Shown: piece by piece, positions 43,083-52,704 of the stretch
Layout of the letters: each line of letters opens with the position of its first letter
Position numbering within the stretch: position 1 is the stretch's first letter
Assembly (NCBI RefSeq): GCF_030503435.1
Contig: NZ_JAUKPO010000001.1
Location: 248,001 to 312,000 of the forward strand
Reading direction: 5' to 3'
Length of the DNA stretch: 64,000 nt
Origin: Rhodocytophaga aerolata
Lineage (GTDB): Bacteria > Bacteroidota > Bacteroidia > Cytophagales > 172606-1
Notes under the pieces: generated by a model
The model's database searches: none
What the model saw: the letters and a program-made list of their open reading frames with translations, nothing else
Told to the model about the DNA's origin: nothing
Program-made: the position numbers and the translations under genes

Positions 43083-45314
43083 TTAGGCGGGTATCATTGC
43101 TCTTTCCTCACGTTCCACAATATGTCTGTGCTGGGCAATAGCTTTTAGGAAAACCTCATTAAAAGCTGTAAAATCTCCGGTGTTGCGCAAGGTAACTATA
43201 CCTTTGGCGGTCAATGGTTTACCCTGTTGATCATCGGAAGCTACGGTAACTAGCTGCGAAATACTGGATGCCAGCAGCAAGTCTACTCCCTCATTAATGG
43301 CTCCAATAGGCTTACCATGCTTAAAAGCCTCATTAATAAAATGCAGTGCATCGCCTTGTTTTTTTAGCTTCTCTATACTTTCCTTTCCACCTGGCACAAA
43401 TACAGCATCGTACATAATAGACCCCGTTGTAATATGGCTTTTATCTACCTCTAGTTCTTCTCCATCAGCACTTTTCAGTTTTCCTTTAAACATAGAAACG
43501 ATTGTGGCCTGTGCACCCTGTGCCTTTAAAGCTTGTTTGATGGACATTACCTCTTTAAAAGCAAAGCCATTGTCTACCAGAACTGCTACTTTACGGCTTT
43601 TAATGGCGTTTGATTTGTTGTTGCGATCTATGCTAAGGGAAGGTGAGTCTTCTACTGTTTTCCCTGGGCTAAGTGAATGAGCAACCTTATCTTTTATGCT
43701 TCCGGCAGCATCCTTTACCTTGCTTACTATTGCACCTGAAGGAGCCTCTACACCTATGCCTTCAGCTACCATGGTAGCCAGCTCGTGGTTAATATTGTTA
43801 AGTATTTCATTTACCATCCGCATGCGTACCTCTTTGGAATCTACTTTGCCCAATTCAAAGTGGAGGGCCTGTACGATACGTTTTTTCTCTCCTGCCGACA
43901 TACTGTTCCAGAACAAGGTTGCCTGGCTGAAATAGTCTTTAAAGCTTTTGCTCCGCTCACGTACCTTATGTCCTTCTACTTTTTCGGTATAGTGCACATA
44001 GCCGCCTTCTTGCTCGGAGGCCATTTTGGGATAACCCCCACCTAAAGAGTTGGGGAAGTAGTTTACTTTGCCTTTGCTGATTGTTTGCCGCATAAATCCG
44101 GCTCCATGTTGATTGTGAACAGGTACTACCGGACGGTTAATGGGCACCTCCGTAAAGTTTGCACTGCTAAACCGGTTGATCTGGGTATCTACGTAGGAAA
44201 ATAAGCGGCCTTGCAACAAAGGATCGTTGGTAAAATCTATACCCGGAACCACATTGCCAGGATGGAACGCAACCTGTTCTGTCTCTGCAAAAAAGTTATC
44301 CGGATTGCGGTTCAACGTCATTTTGCCTATTCGTTTTACTGGTACTAATTCTTCTGGAATAAGTTTAGTAGCATCTAGAATGTCAAAAGCAAAACTATGT
44401 TCATCTTCTTCCGGAATAGCCTGTATCCCCAGTTCAAATTCTACATAGTCTCCCATCTCAATTGCTTCCCATAAGTCTCTGCGGAGCCAGTCCGGATCTT
44501 TTCCTGCTAGTTTCTGGGCTTCGTCCCATACTAAAGAATGGACACCGAGCAGTGGCTTCCAATGAAACTTCACAAATGTTCCTTTACCCTCCGCATTTAC
44601 CAGCCGGAAGGTATGTACACCAAAACCTTCCATCATGCGGAAACTACGGGGAACAGCTCTGTCGGAGAGTACCCACATCAGCATATGAGCGGTTTCAGGC
44701 ATCAGCGAGGCAAAATCCCAGAAGGTATCATGGGCGGCAGAAGCCTGAGGCATTTCGTTATCAGGCATAGGTTTAATTGCATGCACCAGGTCAGGAAATT
44801 TAATAGAATCCTGAATAAAGAATACAGGCATATTATTGCCTACCAGATCGTAATTACCCTCCTGGGTATAAAATTTGGTAGCAAAGCCACGTACATCCCG
44901 AACGGTATCAGCCGATCCTCTGGAGCCTACTACGGTAGAAAACCGGACAAAAACAGGTGTTTTAACAGAAGGATCTTGCAGAAACTGGGCTTTAGTTAGG
45001 TGTGTCTGGGGCTCGTATACCTGGAAATACCCGTGCGCACCTGAGCCACGGGCATGCACTACGCGTTCGGGAATAGACTCATGATCCAGGTGGGTCATTT
45101 TTTCACGAAAGTGGAAGTCTTCCATGAGGGTAGGGCCACGGAATCCGGCCTTGAGTGAGTCGTCTGTATGACTGATTCTGACTCCCTGGTCAGTGGTCAT
45201 ATACTGGTCTTTGGGCTCTTCCTGGAATTGCTCCAGTTGCCGCTTTTTGCTATTTTCATCTACTTTTTCGCCAGTAGAAGCATTATTGGGTTGTGGTTTG
45301 CCTGTGTTTTCCAT
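43083..45314 (-). CDS. katE: Large-subunit catalase with C-terminal DJ-1/GATase-like domain
   Basis: Haem catalase of 743 residues of the large (clade 2, HPII-like) type. The distal His is in VVHARGSGAHGYF and the Asn in NNMPVFFIQD. The proximal haem-ligand Tyr is in RLFSYVDTQINRF near 373. Residues about 575-735 form the extra DJ-1/PfpI-like domain (KVAVLVDNGFAFKEV, DAVFVPGGKESIEK) that distinguishes this clade. It decomposes hydrogen peroxide in the cytoplasm. Placed beside stress SDRs and a DUF4142 gene, suggesting a stationary-phase or stress regulon. Confidence 0.96.
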   Translation of the reverse strand: MENTGKPQPNNASTGEKVDENSKKRQLEQFQEEPKDQYMTTDQGVRISHTDDSLKAGFRGPTLMEDFHFREKMTHLDHESIPERVVHARGSGAHGYFQVYEPQTHLTKAQFLQDPSVKTPVFVRFSTVVGSRGSADTVRDVRGFATKFYTQEGNYDLVGNNMPVFFIQDSIKFPDLVHAIKPMPDNEMPQASAAHDTFWDFASLMPETAHMLMWVLSDRAVPRSFRMMEGFGVHTFRLVNAEGKGTFVKFHWKPLLGVHSLVWDEAQKLAGKDPDWLRRDLWEAIEMGDYVEFELGIQAIPEEDEHSFAFDILDATKLIPEELVPVKRIGKMTLNRNPDNFFAETEQVAFHPGNVVPGIDFTNDPLLQGRLFSYVDTQINRFSSANFTEVPINRPVVPVHNQHGAGFMRQTISKGKVNYFPNSLGGGYPKMASEQEGGYVHYTEKVEGHKVRERSKSFKDYFSQATLFWNSMSAGEKKRIVQALHFELGKVDSKEVRMRMVNEILNNINHELATMVAEGIGVEAPSGAIVSKVKDAAGSIKDKVAHSLSPGKTVEDSPSLSIDRNNKSNAIKSRKVAVLVDNGFAFKEVMSIKQALKAQGAQATIVSMFKGKLKSADGEELEVDKSHITTGSIMYDAVFVPGGKESIEKLKKQGDALHFINEAFKHGKPIGAINEGVDLLLASSISQLVTVASDDQQGKPLTAKGIVTLRNTGDFTAFNEVFLKAIAQHRHIVEREERAMIPA

Positions 45315-45647
45315 AGAATTTGGGTTAAGTAAACATTTATGTATTAAGAGGTATCAAAAGCAAAGTGTGTGTGTGGTAAGCAGATCATAGTTTACTGAAT
45401 TTAATTTAAGTAAGCATGTATAAATTCTTCTTTCAAGAACCTGTTAGTGAATGTACTACGCTGAAAAATTTTGAAAGAAATTACTATTTGGGAATAGGTA
45501 TATACTTATACCCTCGTAAAAAGGTTATTAACTGATGGATATTTTAACCCGCTTTTACCAAATAGTTGCTCCATTAGTTTTTCCTATTAAAAAAGCCTGA
45601 CGTGATTTCTCACGTCAGGCTTTTGGTTTTTAGTAAGCAGTATTTTA
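45315..45647. other. Intergenic region, 333 bases, with a terminator
   Basis: Between the catalase start and the DUF4142 stop. It contains the strong hairpin listed separately at 45591-45624 and otherwise AT-rich sequence with no recognisable gene, RNA or repeat. Confidence 0.6.
45591..45624. terminator. Terminator after the DUF4142 gene
   Basis: A perfect 15-bp stem (45591-45605 with 45610-45624), 4-base loop, with A-tract and T-tract flanks. It ends the minus-strand DUF4142 transcript. Confidence 0.88.
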
Positions 45648-46355
45648 TTAATTGCCTTTTGTTCTGGCTGTTCCTCCTTCCAGCGAACTATTGATTTGCT
45701 GAGCTTTCTCCAGATGTTGTTGCAGCGTTGGCAAGGTAGCAGAGGCAAAACTTTTCAATTCTGCATCTTTTAAGCTACTCGCTGCTTGCTTGAACTTACT
45801 AACATCTTCCTGATGATCCTCTACCATCATGCTCATATAGTGCGTATCAAATTCACTGCCCGATAACTTAGAGAGTTCAGTTACGTGTTGCTGATGTTTT
45901 TCCATCATCTGATCTGGCAACGTTATTTTCTTTTGAGCGGCAAGGGATTTCAGTTTTTCATTAGCTTTTTTATGGTCTGCCATCATCTGTTTGCCAAAAT
46001 CTTTTACTTGTTGGGCTTGTGCTTTTTGAGTGGCTAACTCTCCCAGCGCTACTTCCATCATCCCTCCACTGGCGGCTTCTTTGGCAAATTGCTCGGCAGT
46101 CATATCTCCGGCAGGTTTGCTGGCATCTCCGGGCTGCATAGCGGCATCAGAATTTTCTACATTGGCTTCTCTGCCAGCATTCGGATCACTGGTGGTAGGC
46201 GCTTCATTGGCTGCCAAATTTTCCTGGCCTGGGGAAACCATGGCCTGGTCTTCGCCGGTATTCTGGTCTGCATTGGCGGACTTTTCTCCGGAATTACAGG
46301 CAGACGTGTAACAAAGTGTTGCTGCCAGTAGGCTCATTATAAGAATTCTTTTCAT
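45648..46355 (-). CDS. DUF4142 family lipoprotein
   Basis: Predicted lipoprotein of 235 residues; cysteine at 20 (TSAC). After a polar linker rich in Asn, Glu and Pro, residues about 85-220 form the DUF4142 ferritin-like helical domain: AEQFAKEAASGGMMEVALG, KDFGKQMMADHKKANEKLK, FDTHYMSMMVEDHQEDV. Such proteins occur in stress-related loci; the catalytic role is unknown. A small unknown gene lies 49 bases upstream on the same strand. Confidence 0.9.
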   Translation of the reverse strand: MKRILIMSLLAATLCYTSACNSGEKSANADQNTGEDQAMVSPGQENLAANEAPTTSDPNAGREANVENSDAAMQPGDASKPAGDMTAEQFAKEAASGGMMEVALGELATQKAQAQQVKDFGKQMMADHKKANEKLKSLAAQKKITLPDQMMEKHQQHVTELSKLSGSEFDTHYMSMMVEDHQEDVSKFKQAASSLKDAELKSFASATLPTLQQHLEKAQQINSSLEGGTARTKGN

Positions 46356-46404
46356 AGTGGTAATAATTTAGGTGTTTGTTGATACTATTCTTGTTTAAAC
46401 TTTT

Positions 46405-46680
46405 CTATGGTTCCATACGGAAGCTTTTATAACTAGTTGGTGAAATAACAGCCACTTGTGTTTTCTGGTCTGGTCCGGGCGTTGAATGCCCATGCAAATA
46501 TTGATCGTATACGTTTACCAGGCCTGAAAGGACAAACGACGATTTGTTAAAAAGTTCTTTGGCTCTTAAATCTTCTATCTGCTGGACATGATCCTCCATC
46601 TGGACAATCAGTTCGCGAAGCCTGTTCTGCATTTGAGTAACATATACTTCGGCGGCATTTTCAGGTGTTATAAAACTCAT
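46405..46680 (-). CDS. Hypothetical 91-residue protein
   Basis: Small soluble protein with an N-terminal amphipathic helix (NAAEVYVTQMQNRLRELIVQ), an acidic DHVQQIEDLRAKELF stretch and a polar C terminus. I do not recognise it. Its ATG lies 49 bases upstream of the DUF4142 gene and it probably shares its transcript. A 10-bp palindrome ATATGCATAT (46718-46727) sits 38 bases upstream of its start. Real-gene status rests on size, ATG and position. Confidence 0.55.
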   Translation of the reverse strand: MSFITPENAAEVYVTQMQNRLRELIVQMEDHVQQIEDLRAKELFNKSSFVLSGLVNVYDQYLHGHSTPGPDQKTQVAVISPTSYKSFRMEP

Positions 46681-46864
46681 AGGTTTATTCGGTTACTGTT
46701 CAATCAATAAAATTATAATATGCATATCATTCTACCTTAGGCAAATGCAATTCAAAACCATTTTAAGGGGTGTACTACATTTATTGAAGAAAGTTGCAGA
46801 AAAGAAGAAGGCGTTGGGCTGCTAAACAAGGCAAGTCTTTGGTTTGTCCGCATAAATCCGTATC

Positions 46865-49800
46865 ATGCTGCTTACAACTGGAGCTTCCATGCAGCAAGTA
46901 CTCAAACACTACCTGAAACGATTGACCAACCTGAGTTCCAGCAATAAATCATTGCTGCTGCTGAACCTACCCCTTGGTCAGTTTATAGATATTCATGAAC
47001 TGGATTTCCTTACGAGCAAACCCTCTTTTCATAGTATAGAGCAACTCATTGCCGGTAAAAACAATATCTACCTGTGTGATGTACACGACAGCCGCTTTGA
47101 TAAAGTAAATGAAGCCAGCAATAAGCTCAAAAAATTAGACCGTACCGAGCAATTCATTGAAGACGAACGAGGCGCACACGATTTATATGTAGGCTACCCG
47201 ATGATCCGGGGCAAACTTTCCGATGGCAGCCCTATCCGCTGCCCCTTGTTATTTTTTCCGGTAAGTCTGCATGTACAAAACAACAAGTGGCATCTGCAAC
47301 AGCGGGAAGAGGAAGAAGTAATGCTGAATAAGAGTTTTTTACTAGCCTATGCTTATTTTAACCAGATTAGCCTGCCTGATGAATTCATTGAAACCAGCTT
47401 TGAAGACTTTGATACAGAAAGCCGCATGTTCCGCACCCAGGTATACGAATTGCTGAAGAACAGCCCGGTGAAAATCAACTTCAATCAGGAAATCATCACC
47501 ACGGATAAACTTCAGGCTTTTGCCAGATTCTCTAAACCGGAATTTGAAGAGAAGGAACGTACCGGTGAATTAAAGCTTTATCCGGAAGCCGTACTGGGCA
47601 TTTTCCCTCAGGCAGGCTCCTACCTGGTACCCGATTATGAATTGTTATTGCAACGGGAGGAAGTCGAGAGCCTGGAAGAGCTTTTTCTGGATAAACAAGC
47701 CATTCTACCAGACACTTCACAGGCTACGCGGGAAGAACAGACATTTACGCCTTTTGCCATGGATGCCTCCCAGGAAAATGCTATCAAGACAATTAAAAGC
47801 GGAAAATCTCTGGTTATTCAGGGTCCTCCGGGTACAGGAAAGTCGCAGTTAATTTGTAATCTGATCGCCGACTATATGGCCCGGGGAAAAAAGGTTCTGC
47901 TTGTCTGTCAGAAAAGAGTAGCCCTGGATGTGGTATACGACCGGCTGAAAGAAGGAGGCATGGAGGATTTTGTGGCCCTGGTACACGACTTTAAACACGA
48001 CCGCAAAGCCTTATATACCCAGATTGTAGCCCAGATAGAAAAGCTAGATACCTATAAAGAACAAAACAACAGCCTGGATGCCATTTTTCTGGAACGTACT
48101 TTTCTACAGGAATGCCGCAAAATTGACAAACTTACGACCGAACTGGATGAATTCCGCAAAGCCCTATTCGACCATACTATCTGTGGCTTATCTGTAAAAG
48201 AGCTTTACCTAAGTAGCGACCCGTTACTCCCCCATATTCCTTTGGCTACTACCTATAAGCATTTTCCGTTTGTTTCTCTGGATGCTTTTCTGCAGAAACT
48301 CCGGTATTATGAAGCGTATGCCCGGCAGCTGGAAAAACCCCTGTACCCCTGGAAAAACAGGGTTTCATTCAGCCAGTTTACCTATACTGATCTGGAAGAG
48401 ATAAAAAAAACAATAAAAGCCATTCCTATCTTCGGGCAAGAAGTTAAAAACCGGATAGAGCGTATTACCGGTGAAGCGCTTTCATTATCTGAAATAGAAA
48501 AATACAGCCCTGAAGTGGAGCCTCTCCGGCATTTTGTGCACGTAGCCCAAACCGAAGAACAATGGGCAATATTTCAGCGGTTACGGGATTGCAACCATCC
48601 TAAATCATGCAATTTAGCCTGGATGGAAGAGGCAGAAAGTAAATTACTTAGTTATTTGCAAGGGGTGGGCATTGAGAGAAGTTTACCAACAGAAGAGTTA
48701 ACCAACTTCAGCAATATATTACTGGAAGCACGTGAGGCAAGAGCCGGATTTTTTACCTGGTACCTATGGCTGTGGTTTTCTAAGAATAAACACCAGGTGG
48801 CAAGTGTAGCGGCAGCTAACGGCTTATTGTTAAGCCAGGATGATATAGAAATACTTAGCCAGAAAGTAGCCAACCGCTTGGCTATGGAAGATTTGTTAGT
48901 TAATATAAAAGAGGTACGTCCCATTAGCAATCCCTATGAGCCAGAACACATCCGTACCTGGTTTCATCAACAGAAAAAAGCCATTGAACTAAAAAACCTG
49001 CTAACTATTTCGGCTTTCCTGAAAAAGTATCCCCACTTGGTAGACTTACCGTTTACACAATTTACGCAAAAAATAGATGAACTGAGTTCTTTAGTACAGG
49101 ATATACAAATGGCCCGTACCTCCTGGAAAAGATACCTGCTTGATGTCCAGGTTGAGCAACTTCTGACCAACCACCAGTATGCGGATGAACTAACACGCAC
49201 CGTGCAGGAAGATTTTGATTCGCTGGTAGAACTAGACCGCATCAAAGAAAGCATGGATAGCATAGAACTCGACGTAACACACCAGCTATGGGACTATATA
49301 TCTGCTACTGCCACCGATACAGCCGGCTTAGATATGGTTAGTTTAGTGGAGAACAGCCTCCGCATTGCCTGGATAGAACACATAGAAGCCACGTATCCTA
49401 TTTTGCGCAGTGTAGCTACCCTGAAGCTGGAACAGATGGAGCGGGAACTTCAGGAAAGTATTCTGAAAAAAATGCAGATAGGCCGGGATATTACCTTGCT
49501 GAAAGCCCGAGAACAAACCTACCGCCATATGGAATACAACCGCCTGGGCAATCTGGTAACGTACCGCGACCTGAAGCACCAGGCCAGTAAGAAACGTAAT
49601 ATCTGGCAGATCAGAAAATTATTTACTGCTTATGCCAACGAAATTTTTAAGCTTATTCCCTGCTGGATGGCCTCTCCGGAATCGGTATCGGCCATTTTTC
49701 AGATGGAAGAACTTTTTGACCTGGTCATTTTCGACGAAGCTTCCCAGTGTTTTGCCGAGCGGGGTATTCCGGCCATTTACCGGGCCCGCCAGGTAGTTAT

Positions 49801-50872
49801 TACAGGCGATACGAAACAATTACCCCCAAGCGACTTGTACCGGGTGCGGTTTGAGGAAGAAACCGAAGATACTCCGGAACTGGAAGTAGATTCCCTGCTT
49901 GACCTGGCTGCCCATTATTTTCCTCAAGTACAGTTGCAAGGCCACTATCGTAGCAAATCATTAGAGCTGATTGATTTTTCCAACAAACACTTCTATAAAA
50001 ATACCCTGCAACTCCTCCCCGACCGCTTGCAGATCAATAAGCAAGAGCCCGCCCTCAGCTACAGGAAGGTAGAAGGAATTTGGCAAGACAACACCAACCG
50101 CATAGAAGCAGAAGAAGTGGTCAACCTGATTAGTCAGCTTACTCAGCAATGGCCAGAGAAAGAGATAGGAATAGTTACGTTTAACTTCAAGCAGCAAAAC
50201 CTGATTCAGGACCTGCTGGAGGAACGTGCCTTACAATCCGGCAAAAATTTCCCTTCTTCCTTATTTGTCAAGAATATAGAAAATGTACAAGGCGACGAAC
50301 GGGATATTATTGTATTTTCTGTTGGCTATGCCCCGGATGCTAAAGGCAGAATGGCCATGCAATTTGGCAGTTTGAATATGCAAGGCGGTGAAAACCGGCT
50401 AAACGTGGCGATCACCCGTGCCAGAGAACAGATCTATATTATTAGTAGCATCTTACCCCCTCAATTGAAAACTGAAGACACCCTGCATCAGGGGCCTAAA
50501 TTACTCAAAGAATATCTAGCATATGCCTTAACCGTATCGGGCGGGGCGTATACACCTTCTCCTAAACCTGCCAAAGGTTTTGAAGCAAGCCAATTGCTGA
50601 AAGATAAATTAGTAACCTGGAATACGTCTCTGGCGAAAGAATTGCCCTTTGCTGACCTTACACAAAAAAAGCACGAAAAATACCAGTCGCTTCTCCTCAC
50701 CGACGATGACCTGTATCACCAGAGCCTATCAGCAAAAGATGCACACGCCTACACACCTTTTTTATTAAATAAAAAGAACTGGCCTTTTATCAGAATATAC
50801 AGCCGCGAATACTGGAAAGACAAAACCAAAGTGCAGGAAAAGCTAAGTAGGTATGAGCACGTAGAAATATAA
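46865..50872 (+). CDS. Large SF1 helicase with DUF4011-like N terminus and nuclease-like C terminus
   Basis: Single polypeptide of 1335 residues. The N-terminal part (about 1-270) resembles the DUF4011 region of very large bacterial helicases. The helicase core has Walker A GPPGTGKSQ near 320, the split AAA_11 region to about 1000, Walker B DEAS near 957, GDTKQLPPSD near 981, and the AAA_12 motif LNVAITRAREQIYII near 1180. The last 60 residues, TDDDLYHQSLSAKD and NWPFIRIYSREYW, look like the end of a Vsr/MTES_1575-type nuclease whose catalytic acidic core seems largely missing. It stands alone, with no methylase or partner, between divergent and convergent neighbours. ATG at 46889 is an alternative start. 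Confidence 0.85.
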   Translation: MLLTTGASMQQVLKHYLKRLTNLSSSNKSLLLLNLPLGQFIDIHELDFLTSKPSFHSIEQLIAGKNNIYLCDVHDSRFDKVNEASNKLKKLDRTEQFIEDERGAHDLYVGYPMIRGKLSDGSPIRCPLLFFPVSLHVQNNKWHLQQREEEEVMLNKSFLLAYAYFNQISLPDEFIETSFEDFDTESRMFRTQVYELLKNSPVKINFNQEIITTDKLQAFARFSKPEFEEKERTGELKLYPEAVLGIFPQAGSYLVPDYELLLQREEVESLEELFLDKQAILPDTSQATREEQTFTPFAMDASQENAIKTIKSGKSLVIQGPPGTGKSQLICNLIADYMARGKKVLLVCQKRVALDVVYDRLKEGGMEDFVALVHDFKHDRKALYTQIVAQIEKLDTYKEQNNSLDAIFLERTFLQECRKIDKLTTELDEFRKALFDHTICGLSVKELYLSSDPLLPHIPLATTYKHFPFVSLDAFLQKLRYYEAYARQLEKPLYPWKNRVSFSQFTYTDLEEIKKTIKAIPIFGQEVKNRIERITGEALSLSEIEKYSPEVEPLRHFVHVAQTEEQWAIFQRLRDCNHPKSCNLAWMEEAESKLLSYLQGVGIERSLPTEELTNFSNILLEAREARAGFFTWYLWLWFSKNKHQVASVAAANGLLLSQDDIEILSQKVANRLAMEDLLVNIKEVRPISNPYEPEHIRTWFHQQKKAIELKNLLTISAFLKKYPHLVDLPFTQFTQKIDELSSLVQDIQMARTSWKRYLLDVQVEQLLTNHQYADELTRTVQEDFDSLVELDRIKESMDSIELDVTHQLWDYISATATDTAGLDMVSLVENSLRIAWIEHIEATYPILRSVATLKLEQMERELQESILKKMQIGRDITLLKAREQTYRHMEYNRLGNLVTYRDLKHQASKKRNIWQIRKLFTAYANEIFKLIPCWMASPESVSAIFQMEELFDLVIFDEASQCFAERGIPAIYRARQVVITGDTKQLPPSDLYRVRFEEETEDTPELEVDSLLDLAAHYFPQVQLQGHYRSKSLELIDFSNKHFYKNTLQLLPDRLQINKQEPALSYRKVEGIWQDNTNRIEAEEVVNLISQLTQQWPEKEIGIVTFNFKQQNLIQDLLEERALQSGKNFPSSLFVKNIENVQGDERDIIVFSVGYAPDAKGRMAMQFGSLNMQGGENRLNVAITRAREQIYIISSILPPQLKTEDTLHQGPKLLKEYLAYALTVSGGAYTPSPKPAKGFEASQLLKDKLVTWNTSLAKELPFADLTQKKHEKYQSLLLTDDDLYHQSLSAKDAHAYTPFLLNKKNWPFIRIYSREYWKDKTKVQEKLSRYEHVEI

Positions 50873-50968
50873 AACCGGCTCTTTGCAATTTTTACTTCAT
50901 TATGAAATAGATCATCATTGCTTTGGCAGAAGCTTAAACAAACTATATTATAAGCTTTATAGTAATGA

Positions 50969-51004
50969 AAAAACCAGGCCTGAATAGTAGCAGACCTGGT
51001 TTTT
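50969..51004. terminator. Terminator between helicase and subtilase genes
   Basis: A stem of 10 bp plus 3 more after a mismatch (50969-50978 with 50995-51004) and a T-tract, between convergent genes. Confidence 0.8.
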
Positions 51005-51022
51005 ATTTAGATAGTCAGGTAT

Positions 51023-52525
51023 TTATTGGGCATTCACAACGGCCCGGTAGGCATTTACCCGGCCATGGCCGTAGTAAGCATCTTTCCCCGGCTTTCCTAA
51101 ATCATCGGCAGACGCTCTCAACACAGTTTCTACCTGCGAAGGTTTCATGCTACCGCCATTTTTACCGATGATTAAAGCGGCTACACCGGCTGCATGAGGG
51201 GAAGCCATACTGGTGCCTGCTGACCAGTAATACCCATTATTCCCAGTACTGAACACCAGATCGAATACCCAGCAAGGACGGGTTATCCCGGCAACTGTGC
51301 AATTCTCATTTCCAGGATAGGAAGAATCCCCACCTGGGGCAGCAAGGTCAATAACCGATACCCCAAAGTTGGAATAAGATGCCAGATAATCCAGATTTGC
51401 ATTAGGACTGGTTAACCAGCCAATAGGCGCTGTAGCAGAGATAGAAATAACATTAGGGGCATCTGAGGGTACACTCACCAGAGATTTGTCTTTATCTCCA
51501 TCGTTGGCATCATTGCCGGCAGAAGAAATAAGCGTTACTCCTTGTTGGTAAGCAAAGGTAGTTACCCGGCTAATGGCTACAATTAACTCTTGTACAGCTT
51601 TTGTATCGGATACGATAAAATCGTCTGTAGGGTCGTTAGGCGTTCCGTTGTCATCCAGAAATTTGCCATTCCGTGGAATAGCGGCGCCCAAACTCATGTT
51701 AATTACATCTGCTCCCTGAAGCGTAGCATGAACAATTCCATTCAGCAGCCAGGAGAATGATCCGCTGCCACTGTCTGCTAACACTTTTACTAAAATCAGT
51801 GTGGCTTCTGGGGCTACACCAATTACACCTACGCCATTGTCTGCAGCTGCTACTGTGCCGGCTACGTGTGTACCATGGCTGAATGTGTTGGGCAATGCAT
51901 ATTCCAGTTTTTCGGTTGGAACAAAACTGGCACTGGCGGCCAGGTCAATATTGGGTGCCAGATCCGGATGATCCACATCAAAGCCGCCATCCAGTATGGC
52001 TACTCTGGTTCCTTTTCCACGGTACCCTGCGTTCCAGGCTTCTGGCGCATTAATGGCATCATGCCCCCACTGTAAATCAAAAAAAGGATCATTATCGCCG
52101 CTGGCAGGTGGATTACCAACTGCTTCGCTTACTACATTTTTTTCTTTGCTTGGATCGTACCATTGCACTGAAAAATCCGGAATTACAGCTTTAACGCCTG
52201 AAATCTTGGCAGCCTTGGCTGCAAAACCTGGACTGGCCGAGGAGGCGGTTGCCAGGCCTACTTTATCCATTGAGCTTGTGAGTGCACCTCCGGCTGAGGC
52301 AAGTTGCTGGGAAAGATTGGCTGGTAAACCCGCAGCATTGGTGGAAATGATAATGTAATTTCCCCGAGTGATCTTCACTTTTGATGTCTCAGCGCCTACA
52401 CGCAGAGTAGCCTCATTTACAGGCGAATCATTCGTTAGTTCTTGTAACTCTTGCTTAGCACATCCGCCGCTAAACAATAAAAAAATGGCCGCAGCAGAAA
52501 GTTGCGATAGGTAAGTAAACTTCAT
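51023..52525 (-). CDS. S8 family subtilisin-like serine protease, lipoprotein
   Basis: Exported protease of 500 residues with a lipoprotein signal (GGCAKQ, cysteine at 23) and a propeptide-like region to about 135 (I9-like fold). The catalytic Asp is near 181 (VAILDGGFDVDHPD), His near 221 (SHGTHVAGT) and Ser near 437 (SAGTSMASPHAAG). The insert at about 280-310 holds NGTPNDPTDDF, perhaps a calcium loop. It degrades proteins outside the cell or in the periplasm, anchored by its lipid. It is convergent with the helicase gene. Confidence 0.95.
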   Translation of the reverse strand: MKFTYLSQLSAAAIFLLFSGGCAKQELQELTNDSPVNEATLRVGAETSKVKITRGNYIIISTNAAGLPANLSQQLASAGGALTSSMDKVGLATASSASPGFAAKAAKISGVKAVIPDFSVQWYDPSKEKNVVSEAVGNPPASGDNDPFFDLQWGHDAINAPEAWNAGYRGKGTRVAILDGGFDVDHPDLAPNIDLAASASFVPTEKLEYALPNTFSHGTHVAGTVAAADNGVGVIGVAPEATLILVKVLADSGSGSFSWLLNGIVHATLQGADVINMSLGAAIPRNGKFLDDNGTPNDPTDDFIVSDTKAVQELIVAISRVTTFAYQQGVTLISSAGNDANDGDKDKSLVSVPSDAPNVISISATAPIGWLTSPNANLDYLASYSNFGVSVIDLAAPGGDSSYPGNENCTVAGITRPCWVFDLVFSTGNNGYYWSAGTSMASPHAAGVAALIIGKNGGSMKPSQVETVLRASADDLGKPGKDAYYGHGRVNAYRAVVNAQ

Positions 52526-52704
52526 ACGTGGTTTAAGTTTGTTGATGAAAATTTGGTTAGAACCTAAAAATTAAGCCGATTATTAATTATAATCAAACAT
52601 TATCCATATAAATTTTAGTTAAAAATTCTAATTTTTCATATGTTACCAACTTAACCTACTGATATCAACTGAATTACCCGGCTTTGTATTCTGTATTTTT
52701 CTAC

